64,000 nucleotides of DNA from Candidatus Celerinatantimonas neptuna (GCA_911810475.1 OU461276.1:4031501-4095500); one strand, 5' to 3'; counted from the first letter of the stretch, positions 49,367-58,004 are shown. Notes: generated from the letters alone by a model not told the origin. A program made the numbers and translations.

Positions 49367-49904
49367 GACTTTTCCTTTACAGCCCCGTAATTTAGAACGC
49401 TTTGCTTGTGTTTTGAATGTGTCGATCGAATGGTTACAATTTGGTCTAAATTCCCCACGCTGGGCAACCTCAACTGAAACAGAGCATGCCCCCGCATTGG
49501 GTGATTATCGGGAAATCCCCATTATTGACTGGCCGCAAATTGCCCAGTTTGATCCGCTTTTTCAGGGTGAATCAATACCCATGAACGAGAAGATACTCTG
49601 CCCACTCAGCCAGGCCTCAGCACAAACCTTTGCTTTACGCGTCATCGGCGATTCCATGGCCACACCTTATGGCCGCAGCTACCCTGAAGGCATGATTATT
49701 TTTATCGACCCGACACAACAGGCCACACCAGGCCAGCGTGTCATCGCAAAAACCGATAAAGGCTACACATTTAAAGAACTCGCCGAAGACGAATTTGCCG
49801 AACTCTACCTTCGCCCGCTCAATCCCAACCCGGCTTACCAGCCTATTTTCGAAGCGCATATTCATGTTTGCGGCGTTGTGATCGGCGGATTTCAAGCAGA
49901 ATAA
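49365..49904 (+). pseudogene. CI/LexA-like phage repressor lacking its DNA-binding domain
   Basis: 179 residues. Only the last helix of the helix-turn-helix domain remains (RNLERFACVLNVSIEWLQFG), then a full S24 peptidase domain: catalytic Ser in VIGDSMATPYG and Lys in YTFKELAED. About 50 N-terminal residues are missing, and the upstream sequence is cro on the other strand. A deletion joining cro to mid-cI explains this. No Ala-Gly cleavage pair is obvious. It cannot bind operators. Confidence 0.75.
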
Positions 49905-50067
49905 AACTTGACACGCCTCACAATTATCAGTTAAATCAATAATACTTTTTATTTTCATCCTGCAGTATCTCTAAAACTTATGCATGCAAGCCTGCACACC
50001 TGTTTTACTGCGGTTTTCTGTCTAACGCTCAGAAAACTGTAACGGTCAACTTAAATTGGAGACAGTT

Positions 50068-50838
50068 TTAGGCAGCTTTTCTTAATTTCATCTCGTATTG
50101 AGCTGGTGAAATATTTCCCAGCTTATAGTGTTTTCGTTCTGACTTTAAGCTTCTAAAGAACCGTTCTGTTCCGGCATTATCTAAGCAATTCCCTCGTCGA
50201 CTCATACTGGACTTAATACCATTTTCCTGCAAAGTCCTTTGGAAGTAGTCACTGGTATACTGGCAGCCCTGATCAGAGTGAAAGATAATATTACCTTTGG
50301 TTTTTCTTTTCTGTGTGGCTAAACGTAAAGCTCGTGCTGTCAGTTCACTATTAGGTCTATCGGAGAATGCCCAACTGATAACTCTACGTGAACATAAATC
50401 CATGACGATAGCGAGATATAGCCAGCCTTGTTGAGTTCTGACGAAAGTAATATCCCCAGACCAATAACGATTAATCTCCTCTGGATTAAACTGACGATTC
50501 AGTTTGTTAGGAGCTATCACTGAAGGAGTTCCTCCTGATGGATAGCTGTGCTGCTTTGGCCGTTTAGCAATTAAATTTAAGCGCTTCATCCAACGGCGAA
50601 CTTTATCAATACCAAGCTTAAATCCCATGTCCAGAAGCTCTGAGAGCATTCTCCGCTTGCCATAAGTGGCATCCATATCAGCATGAACCTGCTTCATCGC
50701 AGCTTCTAACCGAACACGTTCTGAATCAATAACTTTAGGCTTGCTCCGATAATAAAAAGTACTAGATGCAAGCGATAGACAACGGCATACCTGTCGTACA
50801 CTGTATCCTGCCTTCTTCAGATTTAACGCGACTTGCTG
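50068..50838 (-). pseudogene. IS150-type transposase OrfB, shortened
   Basis: The -1 frame opens near the end of orfA and runs YGNEQRQQVALNLKKAGYSVRQVCRCL, a helix-turn-helix-like start, into the DDE domain: SGDITFVRTQQGWLYLAIVMD, FHSDQGCQYTS and the Glu in AGTERFFRSLKSE. After that, the sequence jumps to KLGNISPAQYEMKLRKAA, skipping about 40 residues found in relatives. All three catalytic acids remain, but the enzyme is probably impaired. Confidence 0.8.
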
Positions 50839-51128
50839 CCGTTGTTCATTTCCATAGCGAAGAAGGCTGACGCTTTTTTTAATAGCTGATTGTCACTCTG
50901 AAGCTGTTTAACTTGTCTTTCTAGTTCCTGGATCCGTTGTTGCTCTGGGGTTAATGCTGCTGGCTTAGGCGTTTGTCCTGATTGATCTTTCTTATATTGA
51001 GTAACCCATCGTTGAATCGAGGACAATCCAACTCCCATCGCTTTTGCAGCGTCTTTATGCTTATAGCCATGAACAAGAACAAGCTCGACACATTCACGTT
51101 TAAATTCAGCGGAAACAGGTCTTGGCAT
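50823..51128 (-). CDS. IS150-type OrfA
   Basis: 101 residues: helix-turn-helix (FKRECVELVLVHGYKHKDAAKAMGVGLSSIQRW) and a leucine-zipper-like coil (RIQELERQVKQLQSDNQLLKKA). It ends inside the orfB frame. The T7 tract at 50874-50880 (A7 on the coding strand) is the slippage site for making the OrfAB transposase. Confidence 0.88.
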   Translation of the reverse strand: MPRPVSAEFKRECVELVLVHGYKHKDAAKAMGVGLSSIQRWVTQYKKDQSGQTPKPAALTPEQQRIQELERQVKQLQSDNQLLKKASAFFAMEMNNGSKSR

Positions 51129-51198
51129 TCTTATCTTCCTTACTAGTTGTATTAAATAATACCTCTAACTAGCTCTCCAAGATAAGTCTACCGTTACA

Positions 51199-51451
51199 CC
51201 TTGTTCGGTGTTACCCTCAAGACATCCGAAAAGCAATCTACACAACGAAAGCTATTGAGTCCTTGAACAGCGTAATCAGAAAGGCTACCAAGAAACGGAA
51301 GCTGTTCCCGACGGATGAATCAGCTAGGAAGGTGGTGTATCTAGCGATCCAAGACGCATCGAAAAAATGGACGATGCCGATCAGGAACTGGTGACAAGCC
51401 TTGAATCGCTTTATGATTATGTTCGAAGACAGACTTACTGATTACTTGTAA
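51199..51451 (+). pseudogene. IS256-family transposase C-terminal remnant
   Basis: The last 84 codons of a Mutator-type transposase: YPQDIRKAIYTTKAIESLNS, RKATKKRKLFPTDESARKVV and IQDASKKWTMPIRNW, then TGA in place of an expected sense codon, then QALNRFMIMFEDRLTDYL. The N-terminal three quarters are missing and the left side meets the IS150-like element. Sequence near 51455-51490 may be the old inverted-repeat end. Confidence 0.85.
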
Positions 51452-51951
51452 CCCCGAGCAGTTACACAGAATTATTTACAGGGTTTATGTTCACGCTCTC
51501 GCCCTGCTCTGGCAGCCAATCATCATGAGATCGTCATTACCCGAAGTAATCGATTAACTGCTAAAATATTTTCACGACAATAAGATGATACTCCCCAATA
51601 TTAACCTCTATATTTTTCAGTAAACCAGTAAAGCTAAACCTCCTGCCTTATAATCCCTTGGTATCACTGGATTTGTAGGGAAGATGGTCTAAATTATCCT
51701 ATCACCTTGATGTCACAGGACTTATCCGGTGGATGGCCTGAAATAAAAATAAGGGATTCACTTAGGCCAATCACCACATTAACCCTTGCTATCACTGAGT
51801 TCATACGATGGGGGTCTTAAATTATTTTACTGAATCCACAGAATGGAACAGAGTCTCCCATTAAATTCTCCGAGTTATTTTGTGATCTGTGTCATAAAAT
51901 AAAACCATCTGAACAAATGACAAAGTCGATTAATATTTCGGAGAAAACATC
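51452..51951. other. Non-coding gap with two imperfect direct repeats
   Basis: No gene seen. Two segments about 130 bases apart are alike: 51650-51704 (CCCTTGGTATCACTGGATTT...GGTCTAAATTAT) and 51783-51832 (CCCTTGCTATCACTGAGTTC...GGTCTTAAATTAT). They could be decayed attachment or regulatory repeats. The region marks the prophage/island junction. Confidence 0.4.
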
Positions 51952-52182
51952 ATGATAAGAGAAACTTATCGTTTAATTCTGTCCATTATATTAAAAAATC
52001 TGGTCACTCATAAAAAATACAAACAAGCAAAAACAGAGCGCAAAATCAGAATGATGGAACAAACTGAACAGCTAAAGTGGTGGAGAGATAAATGGCTGGG
52101 CTCCTTTCTCATTTCATCTTCCGGCTCGCAAACTGGTTTCGTTCCTGAATTCATCATTTTCACTCATACACTCTCATTTTGA
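51952..52182 (+). CDS. Small hydrophobic/basic protein of unknown function
   Basis: 76 residues with GGAG before the ATG. A hydrophobic N-terminus (TYRLILSIILKNLV) and a charged middle (KQAKTERKIRMMEQTEQLKWWRDKWLGS) end in an unrelated-looking tail, so the C-terminus may have been changed by a frameshift. It precedes the coiled-coil membrane protein by 43 bases and may be its partner. Not recognised. Confidence 0.4.
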   Translation: MIRETYRLILSIILKNLVTHKKYKQAKTERKIRMMEQTEQLKWWRDKWLGSFLISSSGSQTGFVPEFIIFTHTLSF

Positions 52183-52225
52183 ATTTTCATCACTGAAATC
52201 TTTATCATCATAAAGGAGTACTGAG

Positions 52226-52831
52226 ATATCTGAATATCATGAACAGGATAATGATAATGTATTTGATGAAACTGAAGACCTAGGATTACCGGAAGAAAAC
52301 GAGCAGCTGGAAAAAACATTCAAAGTCCCGCAGGAAATCGTCATGGTACTGGTCGGAAAGTGGGCAATGCCGACTACCGTAATTCTGGTATTGATCACTT
52401 GCCTGTCCGGCTACTTTCTGAAAGAAGGGGCCTTTACGCCAGTCGTCGGAATGATAGCACCGGTTGTCATGGCACTTATTATGATGATAGAAGAGGCATC
52501 CGTTGGAAAAGAAGAGGATGAGGTCTTAAAAGATCGGGAAAAAGAACGGATGGAACGGATGGAACGGTTAAAAAAATATCAATTGGAAAATGAGTTAAGA
52601 CTTGCACAACTGAAATCCGAAGGGAAACGACACCAGCAGGACATGGCCGAAAAAGCGCGTCAATTTGACATTAATACAGCTTCAACCAAAGAGTTTGTGG
52701 ATCTGGCCAGAGAAATGAATGCCCAACTGGCTGAAATCATGAAAAAAGAGACGGATTTGGTTGTCGGGGATACCCGGATAAAAGTCTCAGATGATGGCAC
52801 AAAAGTAAGCCGGAACAAGGATAAAAAGTAA
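52226..52831 (+). CDS. Membrane-anchored coiled-coil protein, apparent ATA start
   Basis: The reading frame is open from before 52226; AGGAG sits 7 bases before an ATA codon at 52226, where a start should be. The protein begins SEYHEQDNDNVFDETEDLGLPEENEQ, has two membrane helices (MPTTVILVLITCLSGYFL and FTPVVGMIAPVVMALIMMI), then a long charged coiled coil (DREKERMERMERLKKYQLENELRLAQLK). If ATA is not used, translation would start at ATG 52343, inside the first helix's lead-in and without a ribosome site. Function unknown; some phage or secretion-associated proteins look alike. Confidence 0.5.
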   Translation: MSEYHEQDNDNVFDETEDLGLPEENEQLEKTFKVPQEIVMVLVGKWAMPTTVILVLITCLSGYFLKEGAFTPVVGMIAPVVMALIMMIEEASVGKEEDEVLKDREKERMERMERLKKYQLENELRLAQLKSEGKRHQQDMAEKARQFDINTASTKEFVDLAREMNAQLAEIMKKETDLVVGDTRIKVSDDGTKVSRNKDKK

Positions 52832-53041
52832 CCATTCAGGATCACACCATGCAGCTAAATTCAGAGCAATAAACTAAGGAAAAACGAACCACCCTCTCGA
52901 TAAACCCAAGCATAACAGGCTTTACAAACTTCAAAAAAATGAGGATGACTGTAGATACCATGCTGAAGTTCCCCTCCCTAATCAATCCCCCTTAAAATGC
53001 TGTGAGATATTTTTTAGCATTTAGGGGTAACCTCATATATA

Positions 53042-53057
53042 CTGTTTTTATATACAG
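53042..53057 (+). promoter_or_regulatory. LexA (SOS) box of umuDC
   Basis: CTGTTTTTATATACAG, a perfect CTGT-N8-ACAG, ends 15 bases before the umuD ATG. This is the canonical gammaproteobacterial LexA operator, so the pair is DNA-damage inducible. Confidence 0.93.
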
Positions 53058-53072
53058 TATTTTTGATTTGTT

Positions 53073-53480
53073 ATGAAAGTTGCACCAATCTGTGCCCAGG
53101 CAGGGATCACTGGGTTTGAGTCCCCGGCAGCCGAATATAAAGAATTGGGCCTATCGCTGGACGATCTATTAATTCACCACCCCAACGCGACTTTTTTAGC
53201 GCTTGCTTCAGGCTGTTCCATGCAAGAAATCGGTATTTTCGATGGAGATATCTTGATCGTCGACCGCGCAATGGATACCCAAAACGGCGATGTCATCGTC
53301 GCCAACTACAATGGGGAGCTGGTCTGCAAAATCATTGATAAACAACATCGTCAACTGTTATCTGCATCACCGCAGTATTCACCAGTCACCATTCGGGAAA
53401 CCGATGTATTTCAGCTTGAGGGGGTGGTGATTCGGGCCGTTCGGATGCTACGAGGGAGTGCCCGGTTATGTTCGCGCTAG
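53073..53480 (+). CDS. umuD: DNA polymerase V accessory subunit UmuD
   Basis: 135-residue S24 peptidase that RecA filaments stimulate to cut itself; UmuD' then activates UmuC for translesion synthesis. The catalytic Ser49 (ASGCSM, usually SGDSM) and Lys86 are 37 residues apart, as in E. coli. The expected cut site lies in ITGFESPAAEY, giving Thr13-Gly14 rather than Cys-Gly or Ala-Gly. The N-terminal arm is about 11 residues shorter than in E. coli. It overlaps umuC by 13 bases. Confidence 0.93.
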   Translation: MKVAPICAQAGITGFESPAAEYKELGLSLDDLLIHHPNATFLALASGCSMQEIGIFDGDILIVDRAMDTQNGDVIVANYNGELVCKIIDKQHRQLLSASPQYSPVTIRETDVFQLEGVVIRAVRMLRGSARLCSR

Positions 53481-54721
53481 TTGATGCCGTCTCGTTTTAT
53501 GCCAGTGCTGAAAAAGTTTTTGATCCATCCATTCGCAATAAGCCGGTGGTGGTACTCACCAATAACGATGGCTGTGTCTGTGCGGTTTGTCCGATTGCCC
53601 GCCGGTTGAATATTCCCCGCTTCGGACCCTATTTTAAAATCAAAGAGACCCTGGCCCGCCAGGGGGTGGTTGTTCGTTCATCCAACTACGAACTCTACGC
53701 GGATTTAAGCGCCCGGATGATGGCGGTCATTGGCCGGTTTTGCGATCAACAACATATTTACTCCATCGATGAATCATTCTTGCAGTTTCACGGATTTGAA
53801 AAATTAGTCGACTCATGGGCGGCCTATGGTCAGCTGATCCGAAAAACCGTCTGGCATGAAACCAAACTCCCGGTCGGCGTTGGGTTCGGCCCGAGTGCCA
53901 CACTGGCTAAAGCGGCTAACTATGCCGCAAAAAAGCTGGGCTATCAGGGAGTTGCAGTTATCGACAACGAATCCATTCGCCGGCAAATTCTATCCCAAAT
54001 GGATGTCAGCCATGTCTGGGGGGTCGGGCATCGCCTTTGCAAACGGCTCGAAGAGATGGGGATTAAAACAGCCCTTGATCTGGCCAATGCAGATGCTAAA
54101 AAGCTGCGCTGGGAATTTAGTGTCATTCTGGAGCGCACTGTTCAGGAGTTAAACGGCATATCGTGTTTATCATGGGATGAGGTTCGCCAGCGTAAAAAAG
54201 AGATCTACTCAACCCGCTCGTTTGGTCAGCGGATTACCCAGGCCGATGACCTTCATGCCGCCCTGACGGCACATGCTGTGATTGTAGCCCAAAAGCTTCG
54301 AAAACAAGGGTCACAGGCCCGGCGTCTGGTGATCTTTGCCAGTAATTCACCGCACGATGAGCAATTTTTCAAACGCTGGTTTATTCATGAATTTGCGGTT
54401 GCCAGCTGTGATGCCAGTGTCTTTGCACATGCCATTACCAAGCTGATGCCTCAGCTGTTTAAACCAGGCATTGCCTACTATAAATGCGGCATCGGAGCCA
54501 TTGAGCTCGAAGATGCACACACCCAACAATTGGATCTCTTTCATGCCCCCGATGACAAACCGGATGTACTCAACTGTTTAGACCGTATCAATCACCGTTA
54601 TGGCCCCGGCACACTGTCTATCGCCAGCGATAAAACCCAATGCCAATGGGCCATGCGCCGGGATTTTTTATCGCCCCGCTACACTACCCGCTGGAGCGAT
54701 ATTCCGATTGTGAAATGTTAA
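53468..54721 (+). CDS. umuC: DNA polymerase V catalytic subunit UmuC
   Basis: 417-residue Y-family polymerase. The first catalytic Asp is in FALVDAVSFYASAE and the Asp-Glu pair in YSIDESFLQF. The steric-gate Tyr region, the helix-hairpin-helix (VWGVGHRLCKRLEEMGIKTALDLA), the little-finger start (STRSFGQRI) and the C-terminal QLDLF beta-clamp-binding motif are present. Full length. It stands in an IS-rich island, so it may be a horizontally acquired or extra copy. Confidence 0.96.
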   Translation: MFALVDAVSFYASAEKVFDPSIRNKPVVVLTNNDGCVCAVCPIARRLNIPRFGPYFKIKETLARQGVVVRSSNYELYADLSARMMAVIGRFCDQQHIYSIDESFLQFHGFEKLVDSWAAYGQLIRKTVWHETKLPVGVGFGPSATLAKAANYAAKKLGYQGVAVIDNESIRRQILSQMDVSHVWGVGHRLCKRLEEMGIKTALDLANADAKKLRWEFSVILERTVQELNGISCLSWDEVRQRKKEIYSTRSFGQRITQADDLHAALTAHAVIVAQKLRKQGSQARRLVIFASNSPHDEQFFKRWFIHEFAVASCDASVFAHAITKLMPQLFKPGIAYYKCGIGAIELEDAHTQQLDLFHAPDDKPDVLNCLDRINHRYGPGTLSIASDKTQCQWAMRRDFLSPRYTTRWSDIPIVKC

Positions 54722-54728
54722 ACACTCC

Positions 54729-55313
54729 TTAACCAATGCAAAGGCCAAGCAATCGCCTCATTTTGGTATAGTCACAATGCACACCGGCAATATTCGCTTC
54801 AACCCACTCCTTCACACTAATTGAAGAATAATCGATTTGATATCCGGCATTGATAGCAACATGTTCAAATAGAACCCGCTGAGCACGGCCGTTCCCCTCC
54901 CGGAAAGGATGGACCATATTGAGCTCGCAGTAATATTCAGCCAGCCGACTGATGAAAGGTTCGTAATCAAGCCCTGCCAGGTAAGCCTCATCGGCCAATT
55001 GCTTAAACAGGCAGTTTGCTTCACGCTCGATATGAGGAACATGGCAAAACCGGGTTTGACCTTTGCTGATATCGATCATGCGCAATTCACCGGCCCAGTC
55101 ATAGACTGCTTCAAATAAGATGGTATGGATACGACACAAATAAGCGAGATCATAAGGCGGTAACTGAAACTGAATTTTAGCGGCCGCAATCCGGGATAAC
55201 TGACGTTCGGCTTCTTCTAATTCATCGCGGTCTTTAATCCCCAGCCGGTTAACCAGCACCGGAGAATCGCTATAGCAGTACGGGTCATGGCCCGCTCCGT
55301 ATTTATCCAGCAT
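54729..55313 (-). CDS. fic: Fic-family AMP transferase toxin
   Basis: 194 residues with a complete Fic motif HPFREGNGRAQR (His135). It aligns along its length with E. coli Fic (DKYGAGHDPYCY, YDWAGELRMIDISKGQTRFCH), whereas E. coli Fic has a degenerate GSGLAQR loop. Fic proteins attach AMP to targets such as gyrase and topoisomerase IV. It overlaps the upstream antitoxin gene by 11 bases, the standard class I layout, in which a small antitoxin blocks the ATP site. Confidence 0.93.
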   Translation of the reverse strand: MLDKYGAGHDPYCYSDSPVLVNRLGIKDRDELEEAERQLSRIAAAKIQFQLPPYDLAYLCRIHTILFEAVYDWAGELRMIDISKGQTRFCHVPHIEREANCLFKQLADEAYLAGLDYEPFISRLAEYYCELNMVHPFREGNGRAQRVLFEHVAINAGYQIDYSSISVKEWVEANIAGVHCDYTKMRRLLGLCIG

Positions 55314-55791
55314 TGGCGATGCGCCTTTTGGATCGACGGGTATAATAATCTATCAACTCTTTTTCACATTGCTGCAACTGAGCGAAATCATCCGGCAATG
55401 GCATATCATCACCGGTCATCCCTTCAAGACGCTGACTCTCCTGATAGTTTTGCAATTTCACCGTATCAAAATAGCGCTGTTTATCAGCCAGTGTTGTGAA
55501 TGAATGTCCCAGTCTGGCCGCCAGGCGAGCCGCTTTGACGTTGACTAAATCAAGATGCTCCAACTGCTGGCGGATTAGCTCCCCCGACTCAAAAACGCCC
55601 CACGACACGATCTTAAAATAAGATTGGCGATTTTCACGAACCCGCTGAATATCCATCTTCATCTCATCACACAGCGTTTTTAACACACCCTGCACTTTGC
55701 GCTCAGAAATTCCGGTCGCCCGGCTAATCAGACGAGTATTCGGCTGGGCAAACTGCACCAGTGCCGCCATAACCTCGTATTCGTACTTCAC
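55303..55791 (-). CDS. Fic antitoxin: DNA-binding domain fused to a YhfG-type inhibitor
   Basis: 162 residues from GTG 55791, which has GGGAG 5 bases upstream. Residues about 1-85 form a winged-helix-like domain (EVMAALVQFAQPNTRLISRATGISERKVQGVLKTL). The C-terminal part (LADKQRYFDTVKLQNYQESQRLEGM...ELIDYY) matches E. coli YhfG, about 55 residues, and contains the class I inhibitory motif S-x-x-x-E-G (SQRLEG). So antitoxin and probable autorepressor are one protein. ATG 55818 is an alternative start without a ribosome site. Confidence 0.8.
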   Translation of the reverse strand: MKYEYEVMAALVQFAQPNTRLISRATGISERKVQGVLKTLCDEMKMDIQRVRENRQSYFKIVSWGVFESGELIRQQLEHLDLVNVKAARLAARLGHSFTTLADKQRYFDTVKLQNYQESQRLEGMTGDDMPLPDDFAQLQQCEKELIDYYTRRSKRRIANAG

Positions 55792-55800
55792 ATAATCTCC

Positions 55801-55814
55801 CGCATATATATGCG
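55801..55814. promoter_or_regulatory. Probable operator of the Fic toxin-antitoxin operon
   Basis: CGCATATATATGCG, a perfect 14-bp palindrome, lies 10 bases before the GTG start and overlaps the ribosome site. Its position suggests that the DNA-binding antitoxin represses its own operon. That is inference. Confidence 0.5.
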
Positions 55815-55914
55815 TCATGATAGGCAAGTGTAGACTAATTGTACCAATCAAGCCAAGAATCTACATCATAGTATGATGTTTTATTCAGCCTCTAAACTTT
55901 GGATAACACCTTTA

Positions 55915-56933
55915 TCAAACATTCATAGCCAGCCTTAAACTGGATAATATTTCATCCGAATAATTAAATATATCATTAAGATTATCTATAAAAATTTTAG
56001 TTTCTTTTTTATCTTCATTAAATATGCCAATATATTTATTTTTCGAATTAAAATGTAACCTACAAACTGGTTTCCTATTGTTATTATCCAGTAATATACC
56101 AAAATAACTCTGTGTATCTCGATCGAAGACTCTTGAAAGATCAACCTCTTGCCTAATAATTGCTTTAATGATATTAAATCCATCCATCTCTTCATCTGTT
56201 GTTACTATTTTACTTTCTACAACCTCCTCATCTATACATTCTTCATTAGCACTGCTATTTGTTGATTGGGTTGTATTATCAATCGCAGATTTCAATCTGG
56301 AATTAATTTTATCATTTAAATATTCATCTAATGCCCGTTTAACTAATAGACTAAATTTTTTACGAACGCCTGCAGTCAAGGCACCATCATAGATTCTCGA
56401 AGCAAAAAAACGAACAAAGTCTTCTTCTGGTTCTTTAAATTGTGCAGATAATAACGATTTAATTTGGCTAACAGACTTCAAGGCATCGGCAGAACCAATA
56501 ATAGACTCCAAGTCAAAATTTTTCTTCGTTAATTTTTTAATTCAGGAATAAGATGTTGATCAACGCTATTTAAATCTAAAACTAAATAAGGCTTATCATC
56601 CATTTTATTGGTTTTATCTAAATCAGTATAAAACTGATATATAATACCATTTATTAAAATAGCAATCCTGGCGTTAGTAACAGAAAAATAACGAAATAGC
56701 TGACTTGCATGCTTGATATTCAATTCTTCATTAGCTTTCTTACATTCAATTAAAATTTGAACGACATCATCTAATACTAATGCATAGTCAACTTTTTCAC
56801 CTTTTTTTAAGCCAACATCTGCGGTAAATTCGGGTATAACTTCAGAAGGATTAAAAACATCATAGCCTAAAACTCTCTGTATAAAAGGCATGACTAACGC
56901 TGTTTTGGTTGCTTCTGGTAAGGCCTGAAAATT
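55915..56933 (-). pseudogene. HsdR_N-domain (type I restriction R N-terminus-like) protein, truncated and frameshifted
   Basis: The reading starts after the IS junction with ALPEATKTALVMPFIQRVLGYDVFNP; the nuclease-like core follows (GEKVDYALVLDD, QILIECKKANEEL), then YQFYTDLDKTNKMDDKP. At about 56525 a run of A is one short: the frame stops after LIPELKN but continues in the next frame as KLTKKNFDLESIIGSADALK through LLSAQFKEPEEDFVRFFASRIYDGALTAGVRKKF to 55915. Solitary members of this family are about 350 residues and sit in defence regions. The first 25 or so residues are missing. Confidence 0.8.
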
Positions 56934-57540
56934 CTAGACACCTTTCAGGCCATTAAAATATTGCTTTTCATATTTTGTTGGTGACTGACGCCCGTTGTTT
57001 GTATGCCGCCTTTTAAGGTTATAAAACATTTCAATATAATTAAAAATGTCGAGTCGGGACTCATCCCTCGTTTTATATTGTCTGCCGCGAACTTTTTCTT
57101 TCTTCAAATTACTGAAAAAGCTTTCTGCTACTGCGTTATCATGACCATTCCCACGACGACTCATGCTTTGTTTTATACCAAATGATTCCAGTAGCTTACG
57201 GCACTTCCGACTTGAATATTGGCTACCCTGAACGGCGTGTAAATGAACCGTCGATTCTGGCTTTCTTTTCCAATATGCCATTGTGATGGCCGATAAAACA
57301 AGCTCTTCTGTCATTCTTGGTGACATAGACCAGCCGACAATCTTTCGTGCGTACAAATCCATTACCACAGCCAGGAACAAAAAACCTTCATGCGTATGGA
57401 TATACGTAATATCGCTGACCCACCACTGATTCGGCAGAGAAACATCAAATTCGCGATTAAGAACATTAGGTATAGCAACCGATTCGTGGCCTGAGTAATC
57501 GACTTTAGGACGTTTATAGCCACGTAATGTTTGAAGTGAT
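56934..57540 (-). pseudogene. IS3-family transposase OrfB remnant
   Basis: Reads RGYKRPKVDYSGHESVAIPNVLN, WWVSDITYIHTHEGFLFLAVVMDLYARKIVGWSM, then HLHAVQGSQYSS where HSDQGSQY is expected (the second catalytic Asp is replaced), then SRRGNGHDNAVAESFFSNLKKE with the Glu. The C-terminus is complete (YNLKRRHTNNGRQSP). The N-terminal third and orfA are missing; the fragment begins directly at the end of the GNAT gene. Confidence 0.85.
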
Positions 57541-57542
57541 GT

Positions 57543-58004
57543 TTAAAATAGCGCTTTGGCCATATTGCTGCTAACAACTCGATAGCCCAACGCAGTATAA
57601 AGCGTCTGAGCTGAGGTGTTATTATGAAAAACATGCAAACCGATTTTAGCCATTCCCTGCGACTTAGCAAAAGCTTCTGCTTGTTTTAATGCCTGGGTTG
57701 CAAACCCCTGACGCCGGAAAGGCGCATCAATTTCAATGTCAAATATAAAGGCACTCAGGCTGTCAGGTTCAATCGATAGCCACAATATTCCAACATGCTC
57801 ACCTGTTTGTGGATTGCAAATATGAAACAGATGTTGATTAGGGCTATTGAGCCCTTGTGGTAATAACTGACTGAATTCTTTTACTGAGCGGGCTAAAGCC
57901 CCCTGCTCTGGCCAGCGGCCTGAGGCGACATTTTCTTTGGCATAAATGACCACAGATTGCTCAAGATACTTAGAAAATGAAGATTCCGTCATTGGCTCTA
58001 ACAT
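57543..58004 (-). CDS. GNAT-family N-acetyltransferase
   Basis: 153 residues. The acetyl-CoA site is FDIEIDAPFRRQGFATQALKQAEAFAKSQG, with LHVFHNNTSAQTLYTALGYRVVSSNMAK as the closing motif. AGGAA lies before ATG 58004. It stops 3 bases from the IS3 remnant but is complete. Substrate unknown. Confidence 0.9.
   Translation of the reverse strand: MLEPMTESSFSKYLEQSVVIYAKENVASGRWPEQGALARSVKEFSQLLPQGLNSPNQHLFHICNPQTGEHVGILWLSIEPDSLSAFIFDIEIDAPFRRQGFATQALKQAEAFAKSQGMAKIGLHVFHNNTSAQTLYTALGYRVVSSNMAKALF

Larger units (their letters stand above)
50038..51198 (-). mobile_element. IS3-family element, IS150-like, internally deleted
   Basis: Terminal inverted repeats TGTAACGGTCAACTTAAATT (from 50038) and its counterpart TGTAACGGTAGACTTATCTT (read inward from 51198). 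Two frames, orfA and orfB, are joined by an A7 frameshift site. No matching target duplication flanks it: the left flank ends AAAC and the right begins CCTT, so one flank has been rearranged. Its right edge abuts an IS256 remnant. Confidence 0.88.
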
